Assembly: GCA_021648365.1 (NCBI GenBank)
Contig: JAKISY010000117.1
Span: 1 to 13,026, forward strand
Direction of reading: 5' to 3'
DNA from: Verrucomicrobiales bacterium
GTDB lineage: Bacteria; Verrucomicrobiota; Verrucomicrobiia; Verrucomicrobiales; DEV007
Length of the DNA: 13,026 nt
In this document: positions 1-7,699 of the stretch, in pieces
Layout: every line of letters starts with the position of its first letter
Numbering within the stretch: the first letter of the stretch is position 1
Translations under genes and position numbers: made by a program
The notes under the pieces: model-generated
Told to the model about the DNA's origin: nothing
Seen by the model: the letters and a program-made list of their open reading frames with translations, nothing else
Databases searched by the model: none

Positions 1-91
1 TTCTTTCCGTTGCTTCCCACCCCACCTCGCGGTGACGCAGTTACTTCAAGTTCTCGTCAGCACAACGGCTGCCAACGGCCAAGGTATCTCA

Positions 92-174
92 CCTCGGAAG
101 AGGACGCTGCTTTGCAGCGCACTAGTGCGGGCTTCCAACCCGCATACCACAGCTCACGGCGGGTGAGGACACCC
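92..174. repeat. Run of four short hairpins downstream of the sulfatase remnant
   Basis: Four perfect inverted repeats follow each other within 83 bases: CCTC-ggaa-GAGG at 92-103, CGCTGC-ttt-GCAGCG at 105-119, GCGGG-cttccaa-CCCGC at 127-143, and GGGTG-agga-CACCC at 161-174. The rest of bases 1-177 shows no coding sequence. The pattern fits a REP-like, multi-hairpin intergenic repeat. It lies just past the stop of the minus-strand sulfatase remnant, but no T-run follows the hairpins on either strand, so an ordinary intrinsic terminator is not supported. That it is a multicopy repeat is inferred; only this copy is visible. Confidence 0.6.
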
Positions 175-177
175 ACA

Positions 178-1172
178 CTACTTTCCCCGCTCATCCCACC
201 AACCACCGCGCGGCACATAGTCTGCTTTCAAAAAGTTCGCATGCTGTTTGTCACGCTTTGCGATCCCTTTGTCTTCCAGCTGCTTTATCGATTTTTCATA
301 AGCCTCTGCATCCCAATTCGGATTCACCGTCGGCTCAACTGCAGCCACGCTTTTTTGCCAAGCTTTGAGCTCTTTCATCATCGCCTCGACCCGCTCAGGG
401 TATTCACGATAAAGGTTCCGCTGTTCCCCTATATCCCTGCCCACATGATAGAGTTCATTCCTACCGTCCTCAAAATAATAAATCAGCTTCCAGCCATCAC
501 GCAGATGAATCGCCGAAGGCTCCCCTCCCTGATTACCGTAATGCGGGTAATGCCAGAACAGCGAGCGATCAGCCAAGGCCCCTCCTTTTAACACCGGCAC
601 CAAACTGACCCCGTCCTGATGCTGCTGGGGCAACAAGGGCAGACCCGCGATATCCAAAATAGTAGGATAAAAATCCGTACCCGTCGCTGGCACATCGGTG
701 CGCGTGCCATGTGTCACCCCCGGCCACAAAATGTAATAAGGCTGCCGCACGCCTCCCTCCCATTGCCGCCCCTTGCCCCCGCGCAGCGGCAAAGCACTTG
801 TCGCATAACCGTCCCCCGAAGACACCCCTCCATTATCCGAAGTGAATATCACCACAGTATTTCCATCAGCCCGTTTTCCTGCAAAGCTTTAAGAGCATGC
901 CCCACTCCCTCGTCCATGGCTTCCATCATGCCAGCATAAACCGGATGATCCTGCACCTGGCGAACTTCCTACAGACGATCCAAATGCCATTTGCCTGCAA
1001 AAAAAGTCTTATACCCATGTTCGCGCAAAGCCTCCGCGATAGTGATCTCCTCCAATTCCATCTCCATTTTGTAAGGCGCCGGCAGCAGCTCTGTAATTGC
1101 ATTTACTCCCTGAAAAGCGCGATTGGCTAAATTCACATGCCCGAACCCGAGAATTGACCAGTGAAGCTGCGT
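178..1172 (-). pseudogene. Decayed sulfatase (alkaline phosphatase superfamily)
   Basis: The minus strand reads as an exported type I sulfatase in fragments, a family that cleaves sulfate esters, often from algal polysaccharides. From about 1163 to 969 it reads ANRAFQGVNAITELLP and then GYKTFFAGKWHL, a standard sulfatase block, and ends at an in-frame TAG (969-971). Directly after it comes HPVYAGMMEAMDEGVG, which in intact sulfatases lies about 100 residues beyond GKWHL, so the middle has been deleted. A missing A in the run at 860-862 then shifts the frame; restoring it gives ENTVVIFTSDNGG. The rest (855 to 178) is a normal C-terminal half ending WWDERGK. The N-terminus with the Cys/Ser-x-Pro-x-Arg formylglycine motif is absent. 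The long 3' open frame alone would be miscalled as a 225-aa protein with a GTG start. The family call is secure; loss of function is very likely. Confidence 0.88.
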
Positions 1173-1181
1173 TCATTTAAA
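1154..1181 (+). promoter_or_regulatory. Possible sigma-70-type promoter for the GH5 gene
   Basis: TTGACC (1154-1159) and TTTAAA (1176-1181) are separated by 16 bases and lie about 50 bases before the GH5 start codon. They match five of six and four of six consensus positions. The site overlaps the eroded 5' end of the sulfatase remnant. Verrucomicrobial promoter consensus is poorly known, so this is only a candidate. Confidence 0.25.
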
Positions 1182-1231
1182 CCTCTCGTAAATATCTTCG
1201 CCAAATACAAAATACCGTTTAGAGTAGCCCC

Positions 1232-2245
1232 ATGAAGTCCTTATTTTTGCTACTAACGATTTTTATCCCCCTCTCTGCACTCGGCGCCGCTGCGAAAGAA
1301 CGCGACGCGCACTATTGGAATTCACTGATTGGTAAAGGCATCAATCTCGGCAATGCCCTCGATGCTCCGCAAGAAGGTAAATGGGGGGTCACTCTCAAAG
1401 AAGAGTATTTTGAAGTGATCGCCAAAGCTGGGTTCGACTCGATTCGCCTTCCTGTGAGGTGGTCCAATCACACCTCCAAAACCGCTCCCTACACCATCGA
1501 TCCCGAATTTTTAGCGCGAGTAGATTGGGCTATCGAGCAAGCTTTGTCCAATAATCTGGTCATCATCCTCAATATTCATCACTTCGACGAATTTTATGCT
1601 CTGCCCGAAGAAAACCTCGAGCGCTTCCTCGCCCTATGGAAACAAATAGCCCTGCACTATAAAGATTCACCCGCCACCCTCTATTTTGAAATCCTCAACG
1701 AACCTCACAAAAAACTCACCAGCGAACTATGGAACTCCTACCTCAAGCAGGCGCTCTCTATCATCCGTCTGAGCAACCCTGACCGCGCCGTGGTGGTCGG
1801 ACCTGCACACTGGAACAGTATCTCCCACCTCAAAACGCTGCAGCTGCCAGAGCAAGACCGTAACCTCATCGTCACCTTCCACTTTTATCTTCCTTTTAAC
1901 TTCACCCATCAGGGAGCTAGTTGGGTTGGTGAGCAAAGTGAAAAATGGTTAGGGAATAAATGGATTGGAAGTGCTAGCGAGAAAAAAGAGCTTGTGGCAC
2001 ACTTTGATGAAGCACAACAATGGGCTCACAAACATCAGCGTCCTATATACATGGGAGAATTTGGCGCCTACAGCCGTGCGGATACCGCTTCGAGAATTCG
2101 CTGGATGACTTTTGTGAAAAACGAAGCGCAAACACGAAAGTTCTCTTGGGCTTACTGGGAATTTTGCGCAAGCTTCGGACTCTATGACCCAAAAACCCAA
2201 TCTTGGCGAGACCCACTACTTAAAGCTCTTATCAACAAAAAATAA
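1232..2245 (+). CDS. Secreted glycoside hydrolase family 5 (endoglucanase-like)
   Basis: Predicted retaining glycosidase acting outside the cytoplasm on beta-1,4-linked glucan or a related polysaccharide. The 337-aa protein starts with a signal peptide (residues 1-20, hydrophobic LFLLLTIFIPLSALGAA) and then one (beta/alpha)8 catalytic domain with no binding module. Family 5 landmarks appear in order: GKGINLGNALDAP (35-46), FDSIRLPVRW (68-77), NIHH (114-117), FEILNEPH with the acid/base Glu157 (152-159), HFY (217-219), IYMGEFGAY with the nucleophile Glu276 (272-280), and AYWEF (307-311). Both catalytic glutamates are present and the length is normal, so it should be active. The start is the first ATG and places the signal peptide correctly; no clear Shine-Dalgarno is seen. 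It is a single gene, divergent from the sulfatase remnant. The exact substrate (cellulose, mannan, mixed glucan) cannot be told from the sequence. Confidence 0.9.
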   Translation: MKSLFLLLTIFIPLSALGAAAKERDAHYWNSLIGKGINLGNALDAPQEGKWGVTLKEEYFEVIAKAGFDSIRLPVRWSNHTSKTAPYTIDPEFLARVDWAIEQALSNNLVIILNIHHFDEFYALPEENLERFLALWKQIALHYKDSPATLYFEILNEPHKKLTSELWNSYLKQALSIIRLSNPDRAVVVGPAHWNSISHLKTLQLPEQDRNLIVTFHFYLPFNFTHQGASWVGEQSEKWLGNKWIGSASEKKELVAHFDEAQQWAHKHQRPIYMGEFGAYSRADTASRIRWMTFVKNEAQTRKFSWAYWEFCASFGLYDPKTQSWRDPLLKALINKK

Positions 2246-2333
2246 CACCCTTAAAACAATATACGCAGAGCAAGAGGCACACAAGAAGCTAGACTGCCCG
2301 CAACACTCTCTACGCCTGATACCGCAGGAACCT

Positions 2334-2350
2334 TGCAAAAGTTATTTGCA
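2334..2350. promoter_or_regulatory. Perfect dyad upstream of the respiratory cluster, possible operator
   Basis: TGCAAA-agtta-TTTGCA is a 6+6 inverted repeat with a 5-base centre, 57 bases before the start codon of the tetraheme cytochrome. Its form suits a dimeric helix-turn-helix regulator. It is not the FNR/CRP consensus, and no convincing -35/-10 pair was found beside it. Its position in front of a nine-gene co-directional cluster is the main argument for a regulatory role. Confidence 0.35.
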
Positions 2351-2407
2351 TCCAAGCATCGACGATGAGCGTAGCTAAAAATCGAGATATAGGAAACCCA
2401 GCCCGAT

Positions 2408-3769
2408 ATGGAAAACAATTCTTCTGACCCATCAAACAAACCCCTGGCACTCCCGCTATTACTGGTAGCAGCCTTCGCTTTTTGCCTCATTCTTGGCGGA
2501 GTCAGCTTGGCAAAGAAACATGCTCCCAAGGCGCTGGTATCTAAAGAAAAACATCTCGTGCTTAATGTAGCCGCGATGCCGCTGAAAGGGCGCACCGCCC
2601 ATGTGGACCCAGAATTGTTCAAACTCGGAGAAACCACCTTCAACAGCCTCTGCGTCGCCTGTCACCAAGCTGGAGGCATCGGCAAAGTCGGCTTCGCACC
2701 CGGTATCCGCAATCACGACTTCCTTGCTTTAGCTTCCGACGATTACCTGCGCAATAGCATCCGCGCAGGACGCCCTGGCACCGCGATGGTTCCTTGGAGC
2801 GCTTTGAGCGAAAAAGAAGTCGCAGGTCTGATCGCCTATCTGCGCGCTGGTAACGAGGGTTATGTTTCCGAACTGAGCCAAGATCCAGACAAAAAAATCG
2901 CTGGGGCAGCGGGTAAAGGTGAAATCACCTTCGCCACCTACTGCGCATCCTGTCACGGACCCAACGCCGAAGGTTATGCCGCAGGTGGATCTGGTCCAGG
3001 CATCGGATTGGCAGGTTTCCTTATGGTCGCCTCCGATGATTTCATCATGCAAACCGTCAAACACGGTCGTGCAGGCACTGCCATGCTGCCCTTTGTCGGA
3101 GCCAAAGGTTTAGCCAATTTGAAAGAAGACGATGTCGGCGACATCATCGCCTACTTGCGAAGCTTACCAGGAAAACCCAAGGTGGTGGAAGCCAAAAGCG
3201 ACCAACCCGCCGACCCCAAAGCTGGCAAAATGCACTTCGACGCCAACTGCATGGCGTGCCATCAACCCGGCGGACTCGGCAAAGCTGGTTTTGCACCCAG
3301 TATTCGTAACCGCGACTTCCTCGCTTTGACTTCAGACGACTTTATTCGTAAAACCGTCAAACACGGGCGCCTAGGCACAGCCATGTTACCCCGCCCCGAC
3401 CTTTCTGATAAAGTAATGGGAGACATCATCGCCTACCTCCGCTCATTACCTACCAAAACGACAGTTGAGGTCAAAGTGGATCACAGCAAAAAATTCACAG
3501 GTGATGTCAAACTAGGGCATCAAAAATTTGCTTCCTACTGCCTTTCTTGTCATGGAGAAAAAGGCACAGGCTACGTAGCAGGCGGCGCCGGCCCAGCCAT
3601 CGGCTTAGCGGGGTTCCTCTCAGTCGCTTCGGATGACTACATTTACCAAACCGTCAAACTCGGACGAGTCGGCACCGCGATGAAATCCTTTATCGGCGCC
3701 AAGGGCCTCGCCAACCTGAATGATCAGGACGTTTACGACATTATTTCCTATTTGAGAAGTTTAAATTAA
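2408..3769 (+). CDS. Membrane-anchored tetraheme cytochrome c (four class I-like domains)
   Basis: Electron-transfer protein of the periplasm, 453 aa, held by an N-terminal membrane anchor (about residues 12-34, no lipobox). It has four covalent heme sites: C82-C85-H86, C179-C182-H183, C281-C284-H285 and C378-C381-H382. Each domain has a GTAM motif (Met127, 226, 326, 425) as likely sixth ligand, as in class I cytochromes c. Domains alternate in type: 1 and 3 share CHQxGGxGKxGFAP, and 2 and 4 share CHG, AGGxGPxIGLAGF and GAKGLANL. The heme motifs repeat at exactly 199 residues, so a diheme unit was duplicated in tandem. It starts 22 bases before napA and is probably co-transcribed with it, suggesting it is the redox partner in place of NapB or NapC. 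AGGA (2391-2394) is a weak, distant ribosome site. The cytochrome call is firm; the partner role is inferred. Confidence 0.93.
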   Translation: MENNSSDPSNKPLALPLLLVAAFAFCLILGGVSLAKKHAPKALVSKEKHLVLNVAAMPLKGRTAHVDPELFKLGETTFNSLCVACHQAGGIGKVGFAPGIRNHDFLALASDDYLRNSIRAGRPGTAMVPWSALSEKEVAGLIAYLRAGNEGYVSELSQDPDKKIAGAAGKGEITFATYCASCHGPNAEGYAAGGSGPGIGLAGFLMVASDDFIMQTVKHGRAGTAMLPFVGAKGLANLKEDDVGDIIAYLRSLPGKPKVVEAKSDQPADPKAGKMHFDANCMACHQPGGLGKAGFAPSIRNRDFLALTSDDFIRKTVKHGRLGTAMLPRPDLSDKVMGDIIAYLRSLPTKTTVEVKVDHSKKFTGDVKLGHQKFASYCLSCHGEKGTGYVAGGAGPAIGLAGFLSVASDDYIYQTVKLGRVGTAMKSFIGAKGLANLNDQDVYDIISYLRSLN

Positions 3770-3790
3770 TCACCCGAAACCCAATCAACG

Positions 3791-6409
3791 ATGAAAAGAA
3801 GAACACTATTAAAAAGCTCGGCAAGCGCCGTCGCCCTATCGACAGGAGTCACCTCCACAGGGTGGGCAGTACCCTCAGGTGAAGAAATTGAACTTGAAGG
3901 CAAAGAAGCCAAAACCGATTGTTACGCAGCTTGCCCATACTGCGGCGTAGGCTGTGGCACCATCATCAAAACCAAGAACGGACGTATCACCAACATCGTT
4001 CCCGACAAGGATCACCCTACCAACAAAGGGCTCCAGTGCATCAAAGGGCTCACTTCAGCCGAAGCTATCTACGTCAACCGGTTGACCAAACCGCTGATCC
4101 GTAAAGACATGTCAGATCCACTGCGTGGACACGTCTCTAAAACCAAAGGATCCTATGACCCCGATCTTTTCCGTGAAGCCACTTGGGAAGAAGCCGAGGA
4201 GTTGATTGCAGAACAAATCGTCGAAATCATCAATGAAAGTGGCGGCAATGCCGTTGGTCTCTACGGTTCTGGCCAGCTCTCCCTCGAAGGGCAATATCTG
4301 GAGAACATCTTCATGAAGGGCATCATCGGCTCGAACACCATCGAAGCCAACGCACGCATGTGCATGACCTCAGCTGTGACTGGCTATTTCAAATCATTAG
4401 GGTCAGATACCCCGCCCACCTGTTACGATGACGTCGAGCTCGCTGACATGATTTGTTTCTGGGGACACAACGCCCGAGGCGCACACCCGATCCTCTACTG
4501 GCGTGTAGCCGATACCAAAGCCAAACGCGACATCCCCACCCTAGTAGTGGATCCTCGCCGTACCGGCACCGTGATGGGGCTCGAAGATATCGATAAAGAC
4601 AACAGCTACCACTTCCCAACCATCAATGGTGATATCTCTATCCACAACGCCATCGCTTGGGCGATATTGAACAAACATCCTGAAGCTGTTAACTGGGAGT
4701 TCTTAAAAAAGAACACCACCGGCTGGGAAGACTACATCAAAGAAGTCAAAGAAGGTTACAAACCCGAAGACGTCGAAGATCGCACCAAAATCCCTGCAGC
4801 GGAAATTTATGAAATCGCTAAGATTTGGGCCGAAAAAAGCGTGCAAGGGCGCGAACGCGGCAGCGGTGGAGTGCTCTGCATCTGGGGCATCGGCTACAAC
4901 CAGCACTTACATGGGCAAAACAATACCATGAGTCTGGTCAACCTACTCTCGCTAACAGGAAACATTGGCCGCCCAGGCTGTGGCCCTCACTCACAAACGG
5001 GTCAACCTAACGCCATGGGCGAACGCCTCACCGGAGGACTTACTGGACGCCTGCCTTTTAATATCGGCATCAAAGACGACAAGCACCGCAAATGGTGTGC
5101 TGAGCAATGGGGTATCCCACAAGAGCGTCTCGATGCGGTTGCCAAAATGCAAAACACAGGTATGGCGGTAGGCATGATGGAGCGCGCACTGAAAGGCGAA
5201 GTTCAAGCCATGTTCTTGATCTATGCCACGCACATCGACTTGCCGGACTCATACAATCTAGTCCGACCGGCGCTCACCAAAACCTTCACAGTGGTCCAGG
5301 AGATCTACAAAGACGCGCCCAACAACCTGTATGCTGACGTCATTCTACCTGCCGCTACTTGGGGCGAATGGATCAACGGCATCTACATCCAATCCGAGCG
5401 ACGACTCTATGTTACCGAAGGTACTGGCAATCCGGTCAAAGGCTGCCGCCCCGACATGGACATGGTGATCGACAAAGGTAAGTTGATCGCTGCAAAACTT
5501 GGGTTAGATGCGGATAAGATCTTCCCTTACCAACGTAAGGAAAATGGTTTCTATGATCCCGAAGAAGTCTTTCGTGATTTCATCAAAGCCTCCAAAGGCA
5601 CCGATTGCGACCTCACTGGCATCCTAGAAGTGGAAAAAGAAACCGGCAAATCTCCTTATGAGCAAATTAAGGAACTGCGCGGCATCCAATGGCCGGCACC
5701 CACCGCAGCCATCGCTAAAGCAGGCGGTACCAAACGGCGTTATATGGGACAGGAATCCGCTTGGCCAGACAAACCCTACGCAGAGTTCCGCCACAAAGAC
5801 GGGAAAATGCACTTCCACATGTGCCATCAAGATTACACCAATTATCGAGAGATCACAGACGAACTATCTAAAGCTGGCACCGATCCCAGCTATTACATGA
5901 TCGACCACCTAGACATCTTGGTGAAAGCTCGCGATGCCGGACTGACTCCCGAACTTCCCCACGCGGAACACCTCGGCAAAAAAGCCGGCGAAGCGCCTAA
6001 AGGCACCTACCCATTCTGGTGGGCAACGGGTGTGGTGTATGAGCACTTCCATACCGCAAAAACCATCCGCTCAGGAACCACCAAAAAACTGGTACCAGAG
6101 ATGTATGTGGAAATGCACCCCGACGACGCCAAAGAACTAGGAGTCAAAGACGGGCAGTGGGTGAAGATCACCACCCGCCGTGGATCCATCGAAGCAAGAG
6201 CGTCGATCGGCTTAGATTCTGCAGTCAAACCTGCTCGTAACACCGTGCCAAAAGGTTTTCTCTTCAGTCCATGGAATCTGTCAGTAGCAGACTCCGCAGA
6301 CCCAAAGAAAAACAAATGGCTGGCTAACGGAACCACTCACCGTGCCTTTGATCCGGTATCGGGTCAGGCAGATTTCAAAAAATGCGCAGCGCGAGTGGAA
6401 CTTCTGTGA
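3791..6409 (+). CDS. napA: NapA-type periplasmic molybdopterin reductase, probably nitrate reductase
   Basis: Catalytic subunit of the Mo-bis-MGD family, expected to reduce nitrate to nitrite in the periplasm. The 872-aa protein starts with a Tat signal (RRTLLK at 3-8, hydrophobic stretch, likely cleavage after GWA at 26). An N-terminal [4Fe-4S] site follows, C48-x2-C51-x3-C55-x27-C83, with the family Lys85 in CIKG. ANARMCMTSAV supplies the Mo ligand Cys191, followed by CYDDVE. The C-terminal domain shows EHFHT (751-755) and ends DPVSGQADFKKCA, a close match to the NapA C-terminus, which argues against formate dehydrogenase. It is about 40 residues longer than E. coli NapA; part of the excess may be the stretch around 680-740. 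The start fits the Tat signal, 21 bases after the cytochrome stop and without a visible Shine-Dalgarno. No NapB or NapD is encoded nearby. Family call strong, substrate inferred. Confidence 0.87.
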   Translation: MKRRTLLKSSASAVALSTGVTSTGWAVPSGEEIELEGKEAKTDCYAACPYCGVGCGTIIKTKNGRITNIVPDKDHPTNKGLQCIKGLTSAEAIYVNRLTKPLIRKDMSDPLRGHVSKTKGSYDPDLFREATWEEAEELIAEQIVEIINESGGNAVGLYGSGQLSLEGQYLENIFMKGIIGSNTIEANARMCMTSAVTGYFKSLGSDTPPTCYDDVELADMICFWGHNARGAHPILYWRVADTKAKRDIPTLVVDPRRTGTVMGLEDIDKDNSYHFPTINGDISIHNAIAWAILNKHPEAVNWEFLKKNTTGWEDYIKEVKEGYKPEDVEDRTKIPAAEIYEIAKIWAEKSVQGRERGSGGVLCIWGIGYNQHLHGQNNTMSLVNLLSLTGNIGRPGCGPHSQTGQPNAMGERLTGGLTGRLPFNIGIKDDKHRKWCAEQWGIPQERLDAVAKMQNTGMAVGMMERALKGEVQAMFLIYATHIDLPDSYNLVRPALTKTFTVVQEIYKDAPNNLYADVILPAATWGEWINGIYIQSERRLYVTEGTGNPVKGCRPDMDMVIDKGKLIAAKLGLDADKIFPYQRKENGFYDPEEVFRDFIKASKGTDCDLTGILEVEKETGKSPYEQIKELRGIQWPAPTAAIAKAGGTKRRYMGQESAWPDKPYAEFRHKDGKMHFHMCHQDYTNYREITDELSKAGTDPSYYMIDHLDILVKARDAGLTPELPHAEHLGKKAGEAPKGTYPFWWATGVVYEHFHTAKTIRSGTTKKLVPEMYVEMHPDDAKELGVKDGQWVKITTRRGSIEARASIGLDSAVKPARNTVPKGFLFSPWNLSVADSADPKKNKWLANGTTHRAFDPVSGQADFKKCAARVELL

Positions 6410-6412
6410 CCC

Positions 6413-6424
6413 TCGTAGCTACGA
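6413..6424. repeat. 12-bp perfect palindrome between napA and the first napG-like gene
   Basis: TCGTAGCTACGA is fully self-complementary. It begins four bases after the napA stop and ends 16 bases before the TTG start of the next gene. It could be a remnant of a short intergenic repeat, a binding site, or an RNA element separating napA from its accessory genes. No T-run follows, so it is not a classical terminator. Confidence 0.45.
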
Positions 6425-6440
6425 CAAGAAAGTCTGAATC

Positions 6441-7094
6441 TTGTCAAAAATACCAACATCTGAAAAGAACAGCAAAGTCAGCAGAAAACGCTTTCTAAAG
6501 TCATTCGTTTTTGGATTAGGGGCAACCATGGTGTTGCCCCTGATCGAAAAACTACCGCTGGTAGCTCAGGTTAAATTGAGGCGTTTCTTACGCCCGCCTG
6601 GGGCGCAAAAAGAAGCGCTTTTTTTGCAGAACTGCATCGCCTGCGGTCAATGCGCCAACGTCTGCCCCAATCAATGCATCGATCTCTACGGCATCGAAGC
6701 AGGCTTAGAGAATCTAGGCACCCCACGCATCACCGCCCGCGCCCAAGCCTGCATTCTATGTATGGCATGCACCCAAGTCTGCCCCACCGACGCGCTCGAG
6801 AAACTCGAGCCCACCAAAGAAGGTAAACGTGCAGTGCAAATGGGCATCGCCGTTCTATCCGAGGATCTTTGTTACTCTTTTGCAGGACGTACCTGCGGCG
6901 TCTGTTACCGTGCCTGCCCCCTGCCTGGAGAAGCGATGACCATAGGTCTATTTGAACAACCACACGTGCATGCAGAACACTGTATTGGCTGTGGCCTGTG
7001 CGAACAAGCCTGCATCAAAATGCCCCAAGCCATCCGCATCATCCCGCGCCTAGAACTCGAAGAAACCGAAGCCACCAAAGCCGAAAGTTCATGA
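6441..7094 (+). CDS. napG: NapG-like periplasmic ferredoxin, four [4Fe-4S] sites
   Basis: Electron carrier between a NapH-type membrane protein and the reductase. 217 aa, from a TTG start chosen because it includes a Tat-like signal, SRKRFLK (14-20), followed by a hydrophobic stretch (21-42). The second position of the twin-arginine pair is Lys, an unusual natural variant. The NapG signature RPPGA (51-55) follows. Cysteine groups are C65-C68-C71-C75, C104-C107-C110-C114, C144 with C152-C155-C159, and C181-C184-C187-C191, enough for four cubane clusters as in NapG. AGAAAG just before the TTG is a weak ribosome site. The stop overlaps the next start by four bases (ATGA), so the two are translationally coupled. 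NapG or MauM-like is the best family call; the exact partner in this doubled system is unknown. Confidence 0.85.
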   Translation: MSKIPTSEKNSKVSRKRFLKSFVFGLGATMVLPLIEKLPLVAQVKLRRFLRPPGAQKEALFLQNCIACGQCANVCPNQCIDLYGIEAGLENLGTPRITARAQACILCMACTQVCPTDALEKLEPTKEGKRAVQMGIAVLSEDLCYSFAGRTCGVCYRACPLPGEAMTIGLFEQPHVHAEHCIGCGLCEQACIKMPQAIRIIPRLELEETEATKAESS

Positions 7095-7699
7095 TACGTA
7101 GAAAATTCACCAGAATGCTTTTACGCACCATCGGAGTCAGCATCGCTTCGCTCACTGGGCTAGGTGTTTTTGCCGGCATCTTAAAAAGAAAGAGCTCTCC
7201 CAACCCCGTCATCGGCGAACCAGAAATCATCCGCCCTCCCGGCGCCTTGGAGAGTGAAGCGGATTTTTTGTCTCAATGCATCCGCTGCGCCCGCTGCCGC
7301 GACGCTTGCCCAACTGGAGCCATCCAACTCGGCAGCTTCGGAGATCCCGCCCAACTCGGCACACCCTATGTATTACCTTTTGAATCGGGCTGTAATTTAA
7401 GCCTCGCCTGCACCACCACCTGTCCGACGGACGCTTTGCAACTCCTCACCCTCACCAAAGATGTCAACATGGGGCTTGCCGTCGTCGATGAGCGCACCTG
7501 CGTCTCCATCAACGGCACCGGAGTCTGCGGAGCCTGCCACACCGCCTGCCCTTTCAAAAACGAAGCCATCACCCAAGGACTGCGCAACGCCCCCACCGTG
7601 CACGAAGACCACTGCGTCGGCTGCGGTTTGTGCGAAGAAGCCTGCATCGTAGATGGCATCAAAGCCATCCGAGTCTTTTCAGGAAGGGAGCTAGTATGA
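7091..7699 (+). CDS. Second NapG-like Tat ferredoxin with one altered cluster site
   Basis: Paralogue of the preceding ferredoxin, 202 aa from ATG 7091. An open frame reaches further upstream, but this start gives the ATGA overlap with the previous gene and a proper Tat signal: MIRRKFTR, then a hydrophobic segment (11-30). IIRPPGA (46-52) is the NapG hallmark. Sites: C63-C66-C69-C73; second site C101-x2-Ser104-x2-C107-x3-C111, where Ser replaces the expected Cys; third C137 with C146-C149-C153; fourth C175-C178-C181-C185. The Ser codon is AGC, one base from TGC. This second site may hold a [3Fe-4S] cluster, use the serine, or be empty. Its stop overlaps the napH start by four bases. It probably serves the same periplasmic wire as the first NapG, perhaps matched to its own NapH. 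Confidence 0.83.
   Translation: MIRRKFTRMLLRTIGVSIASLTGLGVFAGILKRKSSPNPVIGEPEIIRPPGALESEADFLSQCIRCARCRDACPTGAIQLGSFGDPAQLGTPYVLPFESGCNLSLACTTTCPTDALQLLTLTKDVNMGLAVVDERTCVSINGTGVCGACHTACPFKNEAITQGLRNAPTVHEDHCVGCGLCEEACIVDGIKAIRVFSGRELV
7681..7690 (+). promoter_or_regulatory. Strong Shine-Dalgarno for the first napH-like gene
   Basis: AGGAAGGGAG ends five bases before ATG 7696 and lies inside the end of the preceding gene. It supports 7696 as the true start over the upstream in-frame ATG at 7630. It stands out because most genes in this window lack a good ribosome site. Confidence 0.6.

Noticed and set aside
178..855. The 225-codon sulfatase frame as an intact small gene
   Set aside because: It starts in the middle of a known sulfatase block and the missing upstream part is present in another frame, so it is a fragment.
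969..971. TAG in the sulfatase as a readthrough or recoded codon
   Set aside because: The sequence after it jumps over about 100 conserved residues and a frameshift follows, so decay explains it better.
619..1130. Plus-strand open frames opposite the sulfatase remnant
   Set aside because: They have no recognisable features and mirror the minus-strand sulfatase sequence.
3791..6409. Formate dehydrogenase or assimilatory nitrate reductase instead of NapA
   Set aside because: The Tat signal, the C-terminal DPVSGQADFKKCA and neighbouring NapG/NapH/NapF genes favour NapA. No selenocysteine-type site was found. Other substrates cannot be excluded fully.
6998..7090. Upstream extension of the second NapG-like gene to an ATG at 6998
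   Set aside because: It would overlap the first NapG by nearly 100 bases and bury the Tat signal. ATG 7091 gives an ATGA overlap and a correct N-terminus.
7630..7695. Upstream extension of the first NapH-like gene to an ATG at 7630
   Set aside because: The added residues are the shadow of the previous ferredoxin, and a strong Shine-Dalgarno sits before ATG 7696.
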